A stretch of 45,538 nt of DNA from Candidatus Faecalibacterium faecigallinarum (lineage in GTDB: Bacteria; Bacillota; Clostridia; Oscillospirales; Ruminococcaceae), in assembly GCA_019119685.1 (NCBI GenBank), contig DWWN01000052.1, positions 1-45,538 of the forward strand. Direction: 5' to 3'. The notes beneath the pieces are model-generated. The model was given only the letters and a program-made list of their open reading frames with translations. It was not told the origin of the DNA and searched no databases. Shown here piece by piece: positions 1-7,399 of this stretch. The position numbers were made by a program, and so were the translations under genes. Every line of letters starts with the position of its first letter. Position 1 is the stretch's first letter.

Positions 1-795
1 TATATGCCGAACGGCGTCAGGGTAAACTTCTTCGAGAAGGAGAGAGGTTCAAAGCGCGCTGTGAACATGCTCCTTAAGAAGCTGGCGGACAAGCCTTTCG
101 AGACAGAGTATCCCATGCCCAGCTTTGACAAGGTGGCTCCCAATCCGGCAGTGAAGGATCTGGCCCACGCAAAGATCGCCCTTGTCACATCCGGCGGTAT
201 TGTTCCCAAGGGAAATCCGGACCACATTGAGAGTTCCAGTGCTTCCCACTACGGTGAGTACGATATAGCAGGCGTCATGGATCTGACAGCCGAGACATAC
301 GAGACGGCTCACGGCGGATACGATCCGGTCTATGCCAATGAGGACGCAGACAGGGTGCTTCCTGTGGACGTGCTCAGAGACATGGAGAAGGAAGGAAAGA
401 TCGGCGAGCTTCATCATCTCTTCTATACAACAACAGGAAACGGTACAGCCGTTGCATCTGCCAAGGCTTTTGCGGACGAGTTTTCACAGAAACTGAAGGC
501 GGACGGCGTGGACGCAGTTATCCTGACCTCCACATGAGGCACCTGTACTCGTTGCGGTGCAACGATGGTGAAAGAAATTGAGAGGGCTGGCATTCCGGTA
601 GTACACATCTGTACAGTAACACCGATCTCCATGACCGTAGGAGCCAACAGGATCGTTCCGGCTATCGCGATCCCCCATCCCCTTGGTAATCCGGCCTTAA
701 GCCACGAGGAGGAGAAAGAACTCCGCCGCCATATCGTGGAGAAAGCCCTGACAGCTCTCACAACAGAGGTGGACGGCCAGACCATTTTCGATTAA
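1..795 (+). CDS. grdB: Glycine/sarcosine/betaine reductase component B, selenoprotein subunit (5' partial)
   Basis: This is the substrate-activating selenoprotein of the glycine reductase system: its selenol attacks the Schiff-base-activated amine and passes a carboxymethyl group to GrdA. The frame is open from base 1 to TAA at 793-795, interrupted only by TGA at 535-537. That codon sits in the motif TST-U-GTCTRCGATMVKE (Sec-x2-Cys-x2-Cys), the known active site of GrdB/GrdF/GrdH, so it is read as selenocysteine and not as a stop. About 264 C-terminal residues are visible; family members have roughly 430, so the N-terminal part lies upstream. Without that part or the GrdE-like partner subunit, glycine cannot be separated from sarcosine or betaine specificity. 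It is the first visible gene of an operon with trxB-trxA-grdA-grdC-grdD. A standard gene caller would split it at the TGA. Confidence 0.93.
538..560 (+). promoter_or_regulatory. Candidate bacterial SECIS hairpin after the grdB UGA
   Basis: Directly after the TGA at 535-537, GCACC (539-543) can pair perfectly with GGTGC (556-560), leaving a 12-base loop. Bacterial SECIS elements bind SelB and lie just downstream of the UGA inside the coding sequence, so position and shape fit. Clostridial SECIS elements are poorly conserved, so the assignment rests on position and the perfect five-pair stem only. Confidence 0.5.
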
Positions 796-827
796 AATGA
801 AAACAAAATGAAAAGGAGATGTTACCG

Positions 828-1772
828 ATGAGCAAAGTTTATGACGTAATCATCCTGGGCGCAGGCCCCGGTGGTCTGGCGGCAGGACTGTACGCAGGTA
901 GAAGCCGCCTTTCCACACTGGTCATCGAGAAGGGCCAGGACGGAGGACAGATCGCCATCACGGATGACATTGAGAACTATCCCGGCCAGATGGTGGAAGG
1001 GGAGTCAGGTCCTTCCCTGATCGCAAGAATGACACAGCAGGTGGAGAAGTTCGGCGCAGAGCGCGTTGCCGACACCATCAATGCAGTGGATTTCAGCGGC
1101 GAGATCAAGATCCTGAAGAGTGCGAAAAATGAGTACCAGGCAAAAAATGTGATCATTGCCACCGGCGCTTACGCACGCCCCATCGGATGCAAGGGCGAGG
1201 CTGAGTTCAGAGGAAAAGGCGTATCCTACTGCGCTACCTGCGATGCCAACTTCTTTGAGGATCTGGAAGTGTTTGTCGTAGGAGGAGGCGACTCCGCAGT
1301 GGAGGAGGCCATGTACCTGACAAAATTCGCCAGAAAAGTTACCATCATCCACAGAAGAGACGAGCTGCGCGCAGCCAAATCCATCCAGGAGAAGGCCTTC
1401 GCGAACCCGAAGATCGAGTTCTTCTGGGACAGCGTTGTGGAGGAGTTAGGAGGAGACGACATCCTCCAGTGGATGAAGGTGAAGAATGTCAAGACCGGCG
1501 AAGTGAGAACTGTGGAGGCGGACGAGGAAGACGGCATGTTCGGCGTGTTCGGCTTTATCGGAACCGTTCCCAACTCCAAGCTGTTTGAGGGCATCCTGGA
1601 TATGGACGAGAGAGGCTATATCCGCACCGATGAGGACATGCACACAAATATTCCCAATGTCTACGCAGTGGGAGATGTCCGCATCAAGAGCCTCCGTCAG
1701 GTTGTGACGGCAGCTGCGGATGGAGCCATCGCCGCTGTACAGGTGGAGAGAAGCCTGTCCGATTATTTTTAG
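828..1772 (+). CDS. trxB: NADPH-thioredoxin reductase of the glycine reductase operon
   Basis: A 314-residue FAD/NADPH thioredoxin reductase that supplies electrons to the neighbouring thioredoxin and on to the Grd selenoproteins. Visible features are the N-terminal FAD dinucleotide motif GAGPGG (residues 11-16), the redox-active CATC (Cys135/Cys138) followed by D, the NADPH-binding GGGDSAVEEA, and the C-terminal FAD motif ending in AVGDV. The length is normal for low-molecular-weight TrxB. An ATG at 819 is also in frame, but AAGGAG at 813-818 is well spaced only for the ATG at 828, giving the usual MSKVYDV start. The gap after grdB is about 30 bases, so co-transcription is likely. Confidence 0.95.
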   Translation: MSKVYDVIILGAGPGGLAAGLYAGRSRLSTLVIEKGQDGGQIAITDDIENYPGQMVEGESGPSLIARMTQQVEKFGAERVADTINAVDFSGEIKILKSAKNEYQAKNVIIATGAYARPIGCKGEAEFRGKGVSYCATCDANFFEDLEVFVVGGGDSAVEEAMYLTKFARKVTIIHRRDELRAAKSIQEKAFANPKIEFFWDSVVEELGGDDILQWMKVKNVKTGEVRTVEADEEDGMFGVFGFIGTVPNSKLFEGILDMDERGYIRTDEDMHTNIPNVYAVGDVRIKSLRQVVTAAADGAIAAVQVERSLSDYF

Positions 1773-1815
1773 AGACCAGGAAAAACATCTGGAAAGAAAA
1801 GGAGAGCAGAGAACA

Positions 1816-2133
1816 ATGATTGATGTAGATAAGACCACATTTGAAGAAGAAGTGCTGAAAGCTGACGGATATGTATTCGTTGATTTCTATGGAGACGGCT
1901 GTGTGCCCTGCCAGGCTCTTATGCCGAAGGTACATGAGTTTGCAGACACATACGGGGACAAGATCAAATTCACATCCCTGAACACCACAAAGGCGCGCCG
2001 CCTTGCCATTTCCCAGAAAGTTCTGGGACTTCCGGTAATGGCCATCTACAAGGATGGAGAGAAAGTCGAGGAGCTTGTAAAAGACGACTGCACACCGGAG
2101 AGCATTGAAGCGATGATTAAGAAATATCTTTAA
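1816..2133 (+). CDS. trxA: Thioredoxin with GCVPC active site, electron donor to glycine reductase
   Basis: A 105-residue thioredoxin-fold protein. The redox centre reads GCVPC (Cys29/Cys32) instead of the canonical WCGPC. From memory, this variant is typical of thioredoxins encoded with glycine reductase in amino-acid-fermenting Clostridia such as Eubacterium acidaminophilum. The cis-proline loop is present as GLPVMAIY. An AAAGGAGA ribosome-binding site precedes the ATG at 1816; an in-frame longer reading from 1720 would run through the end of trxB and is rejected. It lies 43 bases after trxB and 54 before grdA, consistent with a dedicated electron chain inside the operon. Confidence 0.95.
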   Translation: MIDVDKTTFEEEVLKADGYVFVDFYGDGCVPCQALMPKVHEFADTYGDKIKFTSLNTTKARRLAISQKVLGLPVMAIYKDGEKVEELVKDDCTPESIEAMIKKYL

Positions 2134-2187
2134 TCATAAAAATTTTAAAGCAGCAAAAAACAACATAAGAAAGGAGAACGCATAATT

Positions 2188-2658
2188 ATGGCTATTTTGG
2201 AAAACAAAAAAGTGATAGTTATCGGAGACCGTGACGGAATTCCGGGACCTGCCATTGCCGAGTGTGTAAAGACGGCTGGCGGGGAAGTGGTATTCGCGTC
2301 CACGGAATGCTTCGTCTGAACGAGCGCAGGCGCAATGGATCTGGAAAACCAGAAGAGAGTAAAGGAGTTTGCTGACGAGTACGGCCCGGAGAACCTTGTT
2401 GTAGTTCTCGGAGCTGCAGAGGGCGAGGCTGCAGGTCTTGCAGCTGAGACTGTTACAGCAGGAGATCCTACTTTCGCAGGTCCATTGACAGGAGTCCAGC
2501 TTGGACTTCAGGTTTATCACGTATGCGAGCCGGAGATGAAGGAAGAATTTGATGAGGCTGTCTATGATGAGCAGATCAGCATGATGGAGATGGTTCTCGA
2601 TGTAGATGATATCATTTCCGAGATGACAGCTATCAGAGAGCAATATTGTAAATTCTAG
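2188..2658 (+). CDS. grdA: Glycine/sarcosine/betaine reductase selenoprotein A
   Basis: Component A is the small carrier selenoprotein shared by glycine, sarcosine and betaine reductases. It takes the carboxymethyl group from component B as a selenoether and hands a ketene-like acetyl unit to component C, becoming oxidised and then re-reduced by thioredoxin. The frame runs from ATG 2188 (after AAAGGAGAA) to TAG 2656-2658, 156 residues, with an in-frame TGA at 2317-2319, which is codon 44. The context [13 protein letters not shown] is the diagnostic GrdA active site with Sec44. Annotating from the later ATG at 2335 would lose the active site. No hairpin as clear as that in grdB was found after this UGA. 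Confidence 0.96.
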
Positions 2659-2659
2659 G

Positions 2660-2688
2660 AGGGCGGGGCGGTGTCACCCCGCCGCCCT
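2660..2688 (+). other. GC-rich hairpin between grdA and grdC
   Basis: AGGGCGG (2660-2666) pairs with CCGCCCT (2682-2688), and further G-C pairs are possible inside. No T-run follows, so it is not a typical intrinsic terminator. Its place directly behind the stop of grdA, a carrier protein usually needed in high amounts, would suit partial termination or 3' protection of a grdA-containing transcript. That role is inference. Confidence 0.5.
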
Positions 2689-2726
2689 GCTTATTATGGA
2701 TAAAAAAGAAGAAAGGGGAAAAACCC

Positions 2727-4265
2727 ATGAACAGTGTGATCAAAGGGGCAAGCTATATTTTAGTACATACACCGGATATGGTTTTGTATAACGGAACAAC
2801 ACAGACGACAGAGCGCATCGTCAATCCTGAGTCGGAGTATCTGAAGGAAGTGCCGGAAAAACTCCGCTCATATGAGGAGGCGGTATCCTACTGGCCAAAC
2901 CAGACCTATATCGGCAACGTCCATCCGGAGGAGCTGGCGGAAGTGGAATTCCCCTGGTACGACAAGAAGATGGAAGGGGCGGACCGCTACGGAAAATTTG
3001 GCGAGATCATGCCTGAGGAAGAGTTCCTCCTCCTTGTGCAGGCCAGCGACATGTTCGAGGTGGTAAGACTGGAGAAGGGATTTGTCGCAGCCCATAAGGA
3101 AGCGCTGGCAAAAGATCCGGTGATCACAGAAGAGATCCTGGAAAGAGTGCACGAGGGTGTGGAGCTTTCCGAGATCGAGCAGTTTGTAAATGAAGAGCAT
3201 GCAGAAGGACTGTATTTCGATGGAAAACTGGTGGGCTGTGTGAAGGCCGCCCACGACATTGACCAGAACCTGTCTGCCCACGTGATGCACGAGAACCTGA
3301 TGAGCAAGGCGTCCAGCGTGCTGGCGCTCCTCTACGCGGTCCGCAACGCGGGCATCAAAAAGGAGGACGTGGAGTACGTCATCGACTGTGCGGAGGAGGC
3401 CTGCGGCGATATGAACCAGAGAGGCGGCGGCAACTTCGCAAAGGCGGCAGCAGAGGTGGCAGGACTTGTGAACGCCACAGGCTCTGACGCCAGAGGCTTC
3501 TGTGCGGCGCCTACCCATGCTGTCATTGAGGCGGCGGCTCTGGTGAAATCCGGCGCATACAAGACTGTTGTCGTGACCAGCGGCGGCTGCACGGCCAAGC
3601 TTGGTATGAACGGCAAGGACCACGTGAAAAAGGGCCTCCCCATCCTGGAGGACTGCCTGGGCGGATTTGCCGTTGTCATCACAGAGAACGACGGCGTAAG
3701 CCCGGAGATCGACCTGGATATGCTGGGACGCCACACAGTGGGAACAGGCTCTGCTCCCCAGGCTGTCATCGGCAGTCTTGTAGCTGACCCTCTGGACAGG
3801 GCGGGCATGAAGATACCGGATATCGACAAGTATTCACCGGAGATGCAGAACCCGGATATCACCAAGCCGGCGGGAGCCGGAGATGTGCCTCTGGCCAACT
3901 ACAAGATGATCGGCGCCCTGGCTGTGAAGAGAGGAGAGCTGGACCGCAAGGAGCTGGCAGACTTCACAAAGAAGCACGGACTGACCGGCTGGGCGCCCAC
4001 CCAGGGACATATCCCCTCCGGCGTGCCTTACATCGGCGTTGCCAGGGAGGATATCCTGGAAGGAAAGATCAAGAATGCCATGATCATCGGAAAGGGAAGC
4101 CTTTTCCTTGGCCGTATGACCAATCTTTTTGACGGTGTGTCTTTTGTCATCCACGGCAACACGGCAGACCAGGAGAAGAAAGAGAGCGGCGTCTCCGAAG
4201 AGGAAGTAAAAGGGCTGATCGCAAAAGCCATGAAAGAGTTCGCGGCAGCGCTTCTGGCAGAGTAA
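2727..4265 (+). CDS. grdC: Glycine/sarcosine/betaine reductase component C, beta subunit
   Basis: This 512-residue protein is the larger subunit of component C, which receives the acetyl unit from Se-carboxymethyl-GrdA and, with GrdD, converts it to acetyl phosphate. The fold belongs to the thiolase/ketoacyl-ACP synthase III superfamily. The stretch with GGGNFAKAAAEVAG, the cysteine in ARGFCAAPTHAVIEAA and the following VVVTSGGCTAKLGMNG resembles that fold's nucleophile region. The length matches the family. GAAAGGGGA precedes ATG 2727. It ends 13 bases before grdD, which carries its own AAAGGAGG site; tight coupling fits a two-subunit enzyme. Confidence 0.94.
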   Translation: MNSVIKGASYILVHTPDMVLYNGTTQTTERIVNPESEYLKEVPEKLRSYEEAVSYWPNQTYIGNVHPEELAEVEFPWYDKKMEGADRYGKFGEIMPEEEFLLLVQASDMFEVVRLEKGFVAAHKEALAKDPVITEEILERVHEGVELSEIEQFVNEEHAEGLYFDGKLVGCVKAAHDIDQNLSAHVMHENLMSKASSVLALLYAVRNAGIKKEDVEYVIDCAEEACGDMNQRGGGNFAKAAAEVAGLVNATGSDARGFCAAPTHAVIEAAALVKSGAYKTVVVTSGGCTAKLGMNGKDHVKKGLPILEDCLGGFAVVITENDGVSPEIDLDMLGRHTVGTGSAPQAVIGSLVADPLDRAGMKIPDIDKYSPEMQNPDITKPAGAGDVPLANYKMIGALAVKRGELDRKELADFTKKHGLTGWAPTQGHIPSGVPYIGVAREDILEGKIKNAMIIGKGSLFLGRMTNLFDGVSFVIHGNTADQEKKESGVSEEEVKGLIAKAMKEFAAALLAE

Positions 4266-4278
4266 AGGAGGGTGGAAC

Positions 4279-5430
4279 ATGGCTGATCATATTGAGAAAA
4301 TAATCGCCTCCACCTTTATGGAAATGGCAGAGGGACTGGAGAGCGGCCGGTTCGGGAAAAAGCCCAAGATCGCTCTCACCGGTATGGGAAGCGAACACGG
4401 CGAGGAGAACGCTATGGAGGCGGCTGTTGCGGCTGCCAGGGAAGGCATTGATGTGTATTACATCGGCACCCTTGAGGCGGAGGGCGTGACCACGGTGAAG
4501 GTGGCGGACGAGGATGAAGGACACAGGAAGATGGAGGAGCTCCTGAAGAACAAGGAAGTGGACGGGGCTGTCACCATGCATTTCCCGTTCCCCATCGGCG
4601 TCTCCACTGTGGGCCGGGCCGTCACCCCTGCCAGGGGAAGAGAGATGTTTGTGGCCACCACTACGGGTACCTCCAGCGCGGACCGCATTGAGGGCATGAT
4701 AAAAAATGCCATTTACGGGATCATCGCCGCAAAAGCCTGCGGAAAGGAGCATCCCACAGTCGGGATCCTGAACGTGGACGGGGCGCGTCAGACAGAGATC
4801 GCCCTGAAGCAGTTGAAGGAGAACGGGTACGATATCACATTTGCCGAGTCCGCCAGGGCGGACGGAGGCTGTGTCATGAGAGGAAACGATGTGCTCCAGG
4901 GGTCGGCGGATATTATGGTATGTGATTCGCTGTCCGGGAATATCCTGATCAAGATGCTCTCCTCCTTCACGACAGGAGGAAGCTATGAGGCGTCAGGATT
5001 TGGCTACGGCCCTGGTATTGGGGAAAATTATGAGCAGCTGGTGCTGATCATTTCCAGGGCTTCCGGCGCGCCTCTCATCAAGGGGGCGCTGAGCTATGCG
5101 GCTGAGCTGTTGAGAGGTAAGGTGTTTGATATCGCGAAGGAGGAGTTCGCCGCAGCCAAGAAGGCGGGCCTGGCGGATATCCTGGCAGCGAGAAAGGCGT
5201 CTGCAAAGCCTGTGGAGCAGGAGGAAGTGAAGGCGCCGGCCAAGGAACCGGTGACATCACAGATCGCGGGGATCGAGATCATGGATCTGGAGGACGGCGT
5301 GCGGGCTCTCTGGAAGCTGGGGATTTATGCGGAGAGCGGCATGGGCTGTACAGGGCCTATCATCCTGGTGTCTGACGCCAACCTGGGCAGAGCCCAGGAG
5401 GAGCTGAAGAAGGCCGGATATATCAACTAA
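4279..5430 (+). CDS. grdD: Glycine/sarcosine/betaine reductase component C, alpha subunit
   Basis: A 383-residue subunit related to PlsX/phosphate acyltransferases that completes phosphorolysis of the acetyl thioester to acetyl phosphate, the energy-conserving product later used by acetate kinase. Near the C-terminus is SGMGCTGPIIL with Cys357. This corresponds by position to the catalytic cysteine (Cys359) described for the E. acidaminophilum protein, recalled from the literature and not aligned here. An Ala/Lys/Glu-rich linker (about residues 295-325) precedes the C-terminal segment. The start ATG 4279 has a strong AAAGGAGGGTG site. It is the last gene of the operon, followed by a terminator. 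Confidence 0.94.
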   Translation: MADHIEKIIASTFMEMAEGLESGRFGKKPKIALTGMGSEHGEENAMEAAVAAAREGIDVYYIGTLEAEGVTTVKVADEDEGHRKMEELLKNKEVDGAVTMHFPFPIGVSTVGRAVTPARGREMFVATTTGTSSADRIEGMIKNAIYGIIAAKACGKEHPTVGILNVDGARQTEIALKQLKENGYDITFAESARADGGCVMRGNDVLQGSADIMVCDSLSGNILIKMLSSFTTGGSYEASGFGYGPGIGENYEQLVLIISRASGAPLIKGALSYAAELLRGKVFDIAKEEFAAAKKAGLADILAARKASAKPVEQEEVKAPAKEPVTSQIAGIEIMDLEDGVRALWKLGIYAESGMGCTGPIILVSDANLGRAQEELKKAGYIN

Positions 5431-5440
5431 AAGTATAAGG

Positions 5441-5485
5441 AGAGGAGGCAGCGTCTGGTATGCCGGGACGCCGCCTCCTCTTTTG
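5441..5485 (+). terminator. Intrinsic terminator of the grd operon
   Basis: AGGAGGC-A-GCGTC pairs with GACGC-C-GCCTCCT around a loop of about 11 bases, leaving one A/C mismatch, and is followed by CTTTTG. It lies 11 bases after the grdD stop. Confidence 0.85.
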
Positions 5486-5521
5486 CTATTGTTTTTGTGT
5501 AAGAACAGTCCAAAATTCCTC

Positions 5522-5550
5522 TGTCATTTTTGAAAGGATGGTGTTATAAT
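5522..5550 (+). promoter_or_regulatory. Probable sigma-A promoter of the ThrE-like exporter genes
   Basis: A perfect TATAAT lies at 5545-5550. A weak -35 candidate TGTCAT (5522-5527) sits 17 bases upstream. It is placed between the grd terminator and the exporter gene, where a promoter is expected. Confidence 0.5.
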
Positions 5551-5598
5551 AGGCTGAACTTGTAAATGGAAACAGCGGATAGAGGGACGGAAAAAGGG

Positions 5599-6831
5599 AT
5601 GGAAATTCAACAGGTTACACTGCAGAAGACTGCATTTCTCGATTTACTGATGCTGGCAGATCCCCAGGAGGACATGATAGAGAAGTATCTGGACTCCGGG
5701 GATATGTTTGCGTTATACGATGACCAGGGGCAGGTGCAGTCTGTCTGTGTTGTCTGTCAGATTGGGAAAAGAAAATGTGAGCTGAAGAACCTGGCCACCA
5801 GGGAGGAGGCTCAGGGCAGGGGGTATGGCACGGCCCTTGTCCACTATGTGTGCGAGAAATACAGCTATCAGTGCGACACCATGTATGTGGGGACCGGGAA
5901 CACGGAGAAGACGATCCGCTTTTACCAGCACTGCGGCTTTGTCCACTCCCACATTGTGCCCGGATTTTTTACAGCCAATTACAGGGAGCCCATCTGGGAT
6001 GAGGGGGTGCTGCTGACGGACATGATCTACCTGAAAAAGGACCTGAAGACAGAGGCAGATCCCAAGAAGGTGCTGGATCTGGCCCTGGAGGCGGGGCGCA
6101 TCCTTTTGAAAAACGGCGGTGAGATTTTCCGTGTGGAGGAGACGATCAAATACATATGCGGGCGCTTTCACGTGGATGATGTGGACACGTTTACACTCAG
6201 TCATGCCATTATTGTCAGCATCAAGATCGGCGACGGGGACACCTACACCCGGGTAAAGCATATCCCTTTGTCCTCCTCCCACCTTGGGATCGTGGCGGAG
6301 GTGAATGCTCTCTCTCGGGAGATCTCCGCCGGCCTTGTGGGGATCGATGAGGCCTTTGAGCGTCTGAAGGAGATTGAAGAGATCCCGCCCACGAAGGGCT
6401 ATCTGCAGATCCTTGCGGCAGGCATGGGAAGCGGGTGCTTCGGGTTCCTTCTGGGGGCGGGCGTGATGGACAGCCTGGCTGCCTTTCTCATAGGCTGCCT
6501 TCTGTATGTGTGGGTCCTGGCCTCCAAAAGGCTCCGTATATCCAAGATCATCGTCAACATCGTGGGAGGCGTGCTCATCACCTTTCTGGCCCTCCTGTTC
6601 CGGCATTTCTTCCCGTCTGTCCTTCACCTGGACGGCATGATCATCAGCGGTATCATGCCCCTGGTGCCGGGAATGGCTTTTACCAATGCCATCCGGGACA
6701 TTGCGGACAGCGACTTCCTGTCGGGGACTGTGCGTATGATAGACGCGCTCCTGGTCTTTGTCTATATTGCTATCGGCGTCGGCTTTACGCTGGGAGCCTA
6801 CACGAACATCATGGGAGGAGTGGGTATATGA
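5599..6831 (+). CDS. GNAT acetyltransferase domain fused to ThrE/YjjP-like exporter large subunit
   Basis: The first ~155 residues form a GNAT N-acetyltransferase domain; the acetyl-CoA loop is EEAQGRGYGTALV, followed by a typical FYQHCGF near its end. From about residue 165 the sequence is a ThrE/DUF1212 protein: a soluble part with LALEAGRILLKNGGEIFRVE and later HLGIVAEVNALSREI, then about five hydrophobic membrane segments including GIMPLVPGMAFTNAIRDI. ThrE-type proteins export threonine and serine, working with a small membrane partner, which is the next gene. The GNAT fusion is unusual and may modify a substrate or sense acetyl-CoA; this is inference. The start is uncertain: ATG 5566 is in frame but lies about 10 bases after the expected transcription start, whereas ATG 5599 has AGAGGGA upstream and begins the GNAT domain. 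Confidence 0.82.
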   Translation: MEIQQVTLQKTAFLDLLMLADPQEDMIEKYLDSGDMFALYDDQGQVQSVCVVCQIGKRKCELKNLATREEAQGRGYGTALVHYVCEKYSYQCDTMYVGTGNTEKTIRFYQHCGFVHSHIVPGFFTANYREPIWDEGVLLTDMIYLKKDLKTEADPKKVLDLALEAGRILLKNGGEIFRVEETIKYICGRFHVDDVDTFTLSHAIIVSIKIGDGDTYTRVKHIPLSSSHLGIVAEVNALSREISAGLVGIDEAFERLKEIEEIPPTKGYLQILAAGMGSGCFGFLLGAGVMDSLAAFLIGCLLYVWVLASKRLRISKIIVNIVGGVLITFLALLFRHFFPSVLHLDGMIISGIMPLVPGMAFTNAIRDIADSDFLSGTVRMIDALLVFVYIAIGVGFTLGAYTNIMGGVGI

Positions 6832-7313
6832 TGAGTGCTGTTCAGGATATACTGCTGAATTTTTTCTGCGCCTTTTTCGGGACCATAGGGTTCGCCGTCA
6901 TGTTCAATGTGCCGAAGCGCTTCTATATCAGCTGCGGGATGACAGGGGCTATGGGATGGATGGTATACTGCCTGGCTGTGGAATATACCTCGGCGGCTGT
7001 ATCCTCATTTTTCGGAGCCCTGGTGGTGGTACTCATCTCCCGGATCCTGACCGTTCGTCTGAAGTGCCCTATCACGATCTTCATGATCTCGGGTATTTTC
7101 CCCCTCGTGCCCGGGGCGGGCGTGTATTACACGGCCTACTACCTGGTGACAGGTCAGCTTGGGGAGGCGGCCCAGAGAGGGATCGGCGCGGTGAAGGTTG
7201 CCTTTGCCATTGTGCTCGGCATCGTGTTTATCGTCTCCATCCCGAGAGAGTTTTTCCAGCCCCGGTACTGGAAAAAGCGGTGGAGTCTGCACAAGGCATC
7301 TAAAGAGGCTTGA
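6828..7313 (+). CDS. ThrE/YjjB-like exporter small subunit (DUF3815-type)
   Basis: A 161-residue membrane protein with four or five hydrophobic segments, including the IFMISGIFPLVPGAGVYYT signature near the middle, which mirrors the LVPG element of the large subunit. It overlaps the preceding gene by ATGA (6828-6831), so the two are translationally coupled and probably form one exporter. The short basic tail (RYWKKRWSLHKASKEA) should be cytoplasmic. The frame stays open upstream within the large-subunit gene, but the overlap start is the sensible one. Threonine/serine as substrate is inferred from the family. Confidence 0.85.
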   Translation: MMSAVQDILLNFFCAFFGTIGFAVMFNVPKRFYISCGMTGAMGWMVYCLAVEYTSAAVSSFFGALVVVLISRILTVRLKCPITIFMISGIFPLVPGAGVYYTAYYLVTGQLGEAAQRGIGAVKVAFAIVLGIVFIVSIPREFFQPRYWKKRWSLHKASKEA

Positions 7314-7339
7314 TTGTCATAAATTGCATGTGGTACAAT
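7310..7339 (+). promoter_or_regulatory. Probable sigma-A promoter for sirtuin-gltX
   Basis: TTGATT (7310-7315) and TACAAT (7334-7339) are separated by 18 bases. The -35 overlaps the stop codon of the small exporter gene, and the start of the next gene is 60 bases downstream with an AAGGAGG site. Confidence 0.6.
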
Positions 7340-7399
7340 AGAAAATAACAAGATCCTTTTGGGTCGTGGATCACAGAAGGTGAGAAGGAGGCGGAGACT

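Noticed and set aside
535-537. In-frame TGA read as a stop or a pseudogene mutation in grdB
   Set aside because: The TGA is in the conserved selenocysteine motif of the family and the frame continues with the known C-terminal sequence.
2872-3307. Extra small frames on both strands inside grdC
   Set aside because: They lie wholly inside a gene with strong family identity and have no ribosome-binding sites.
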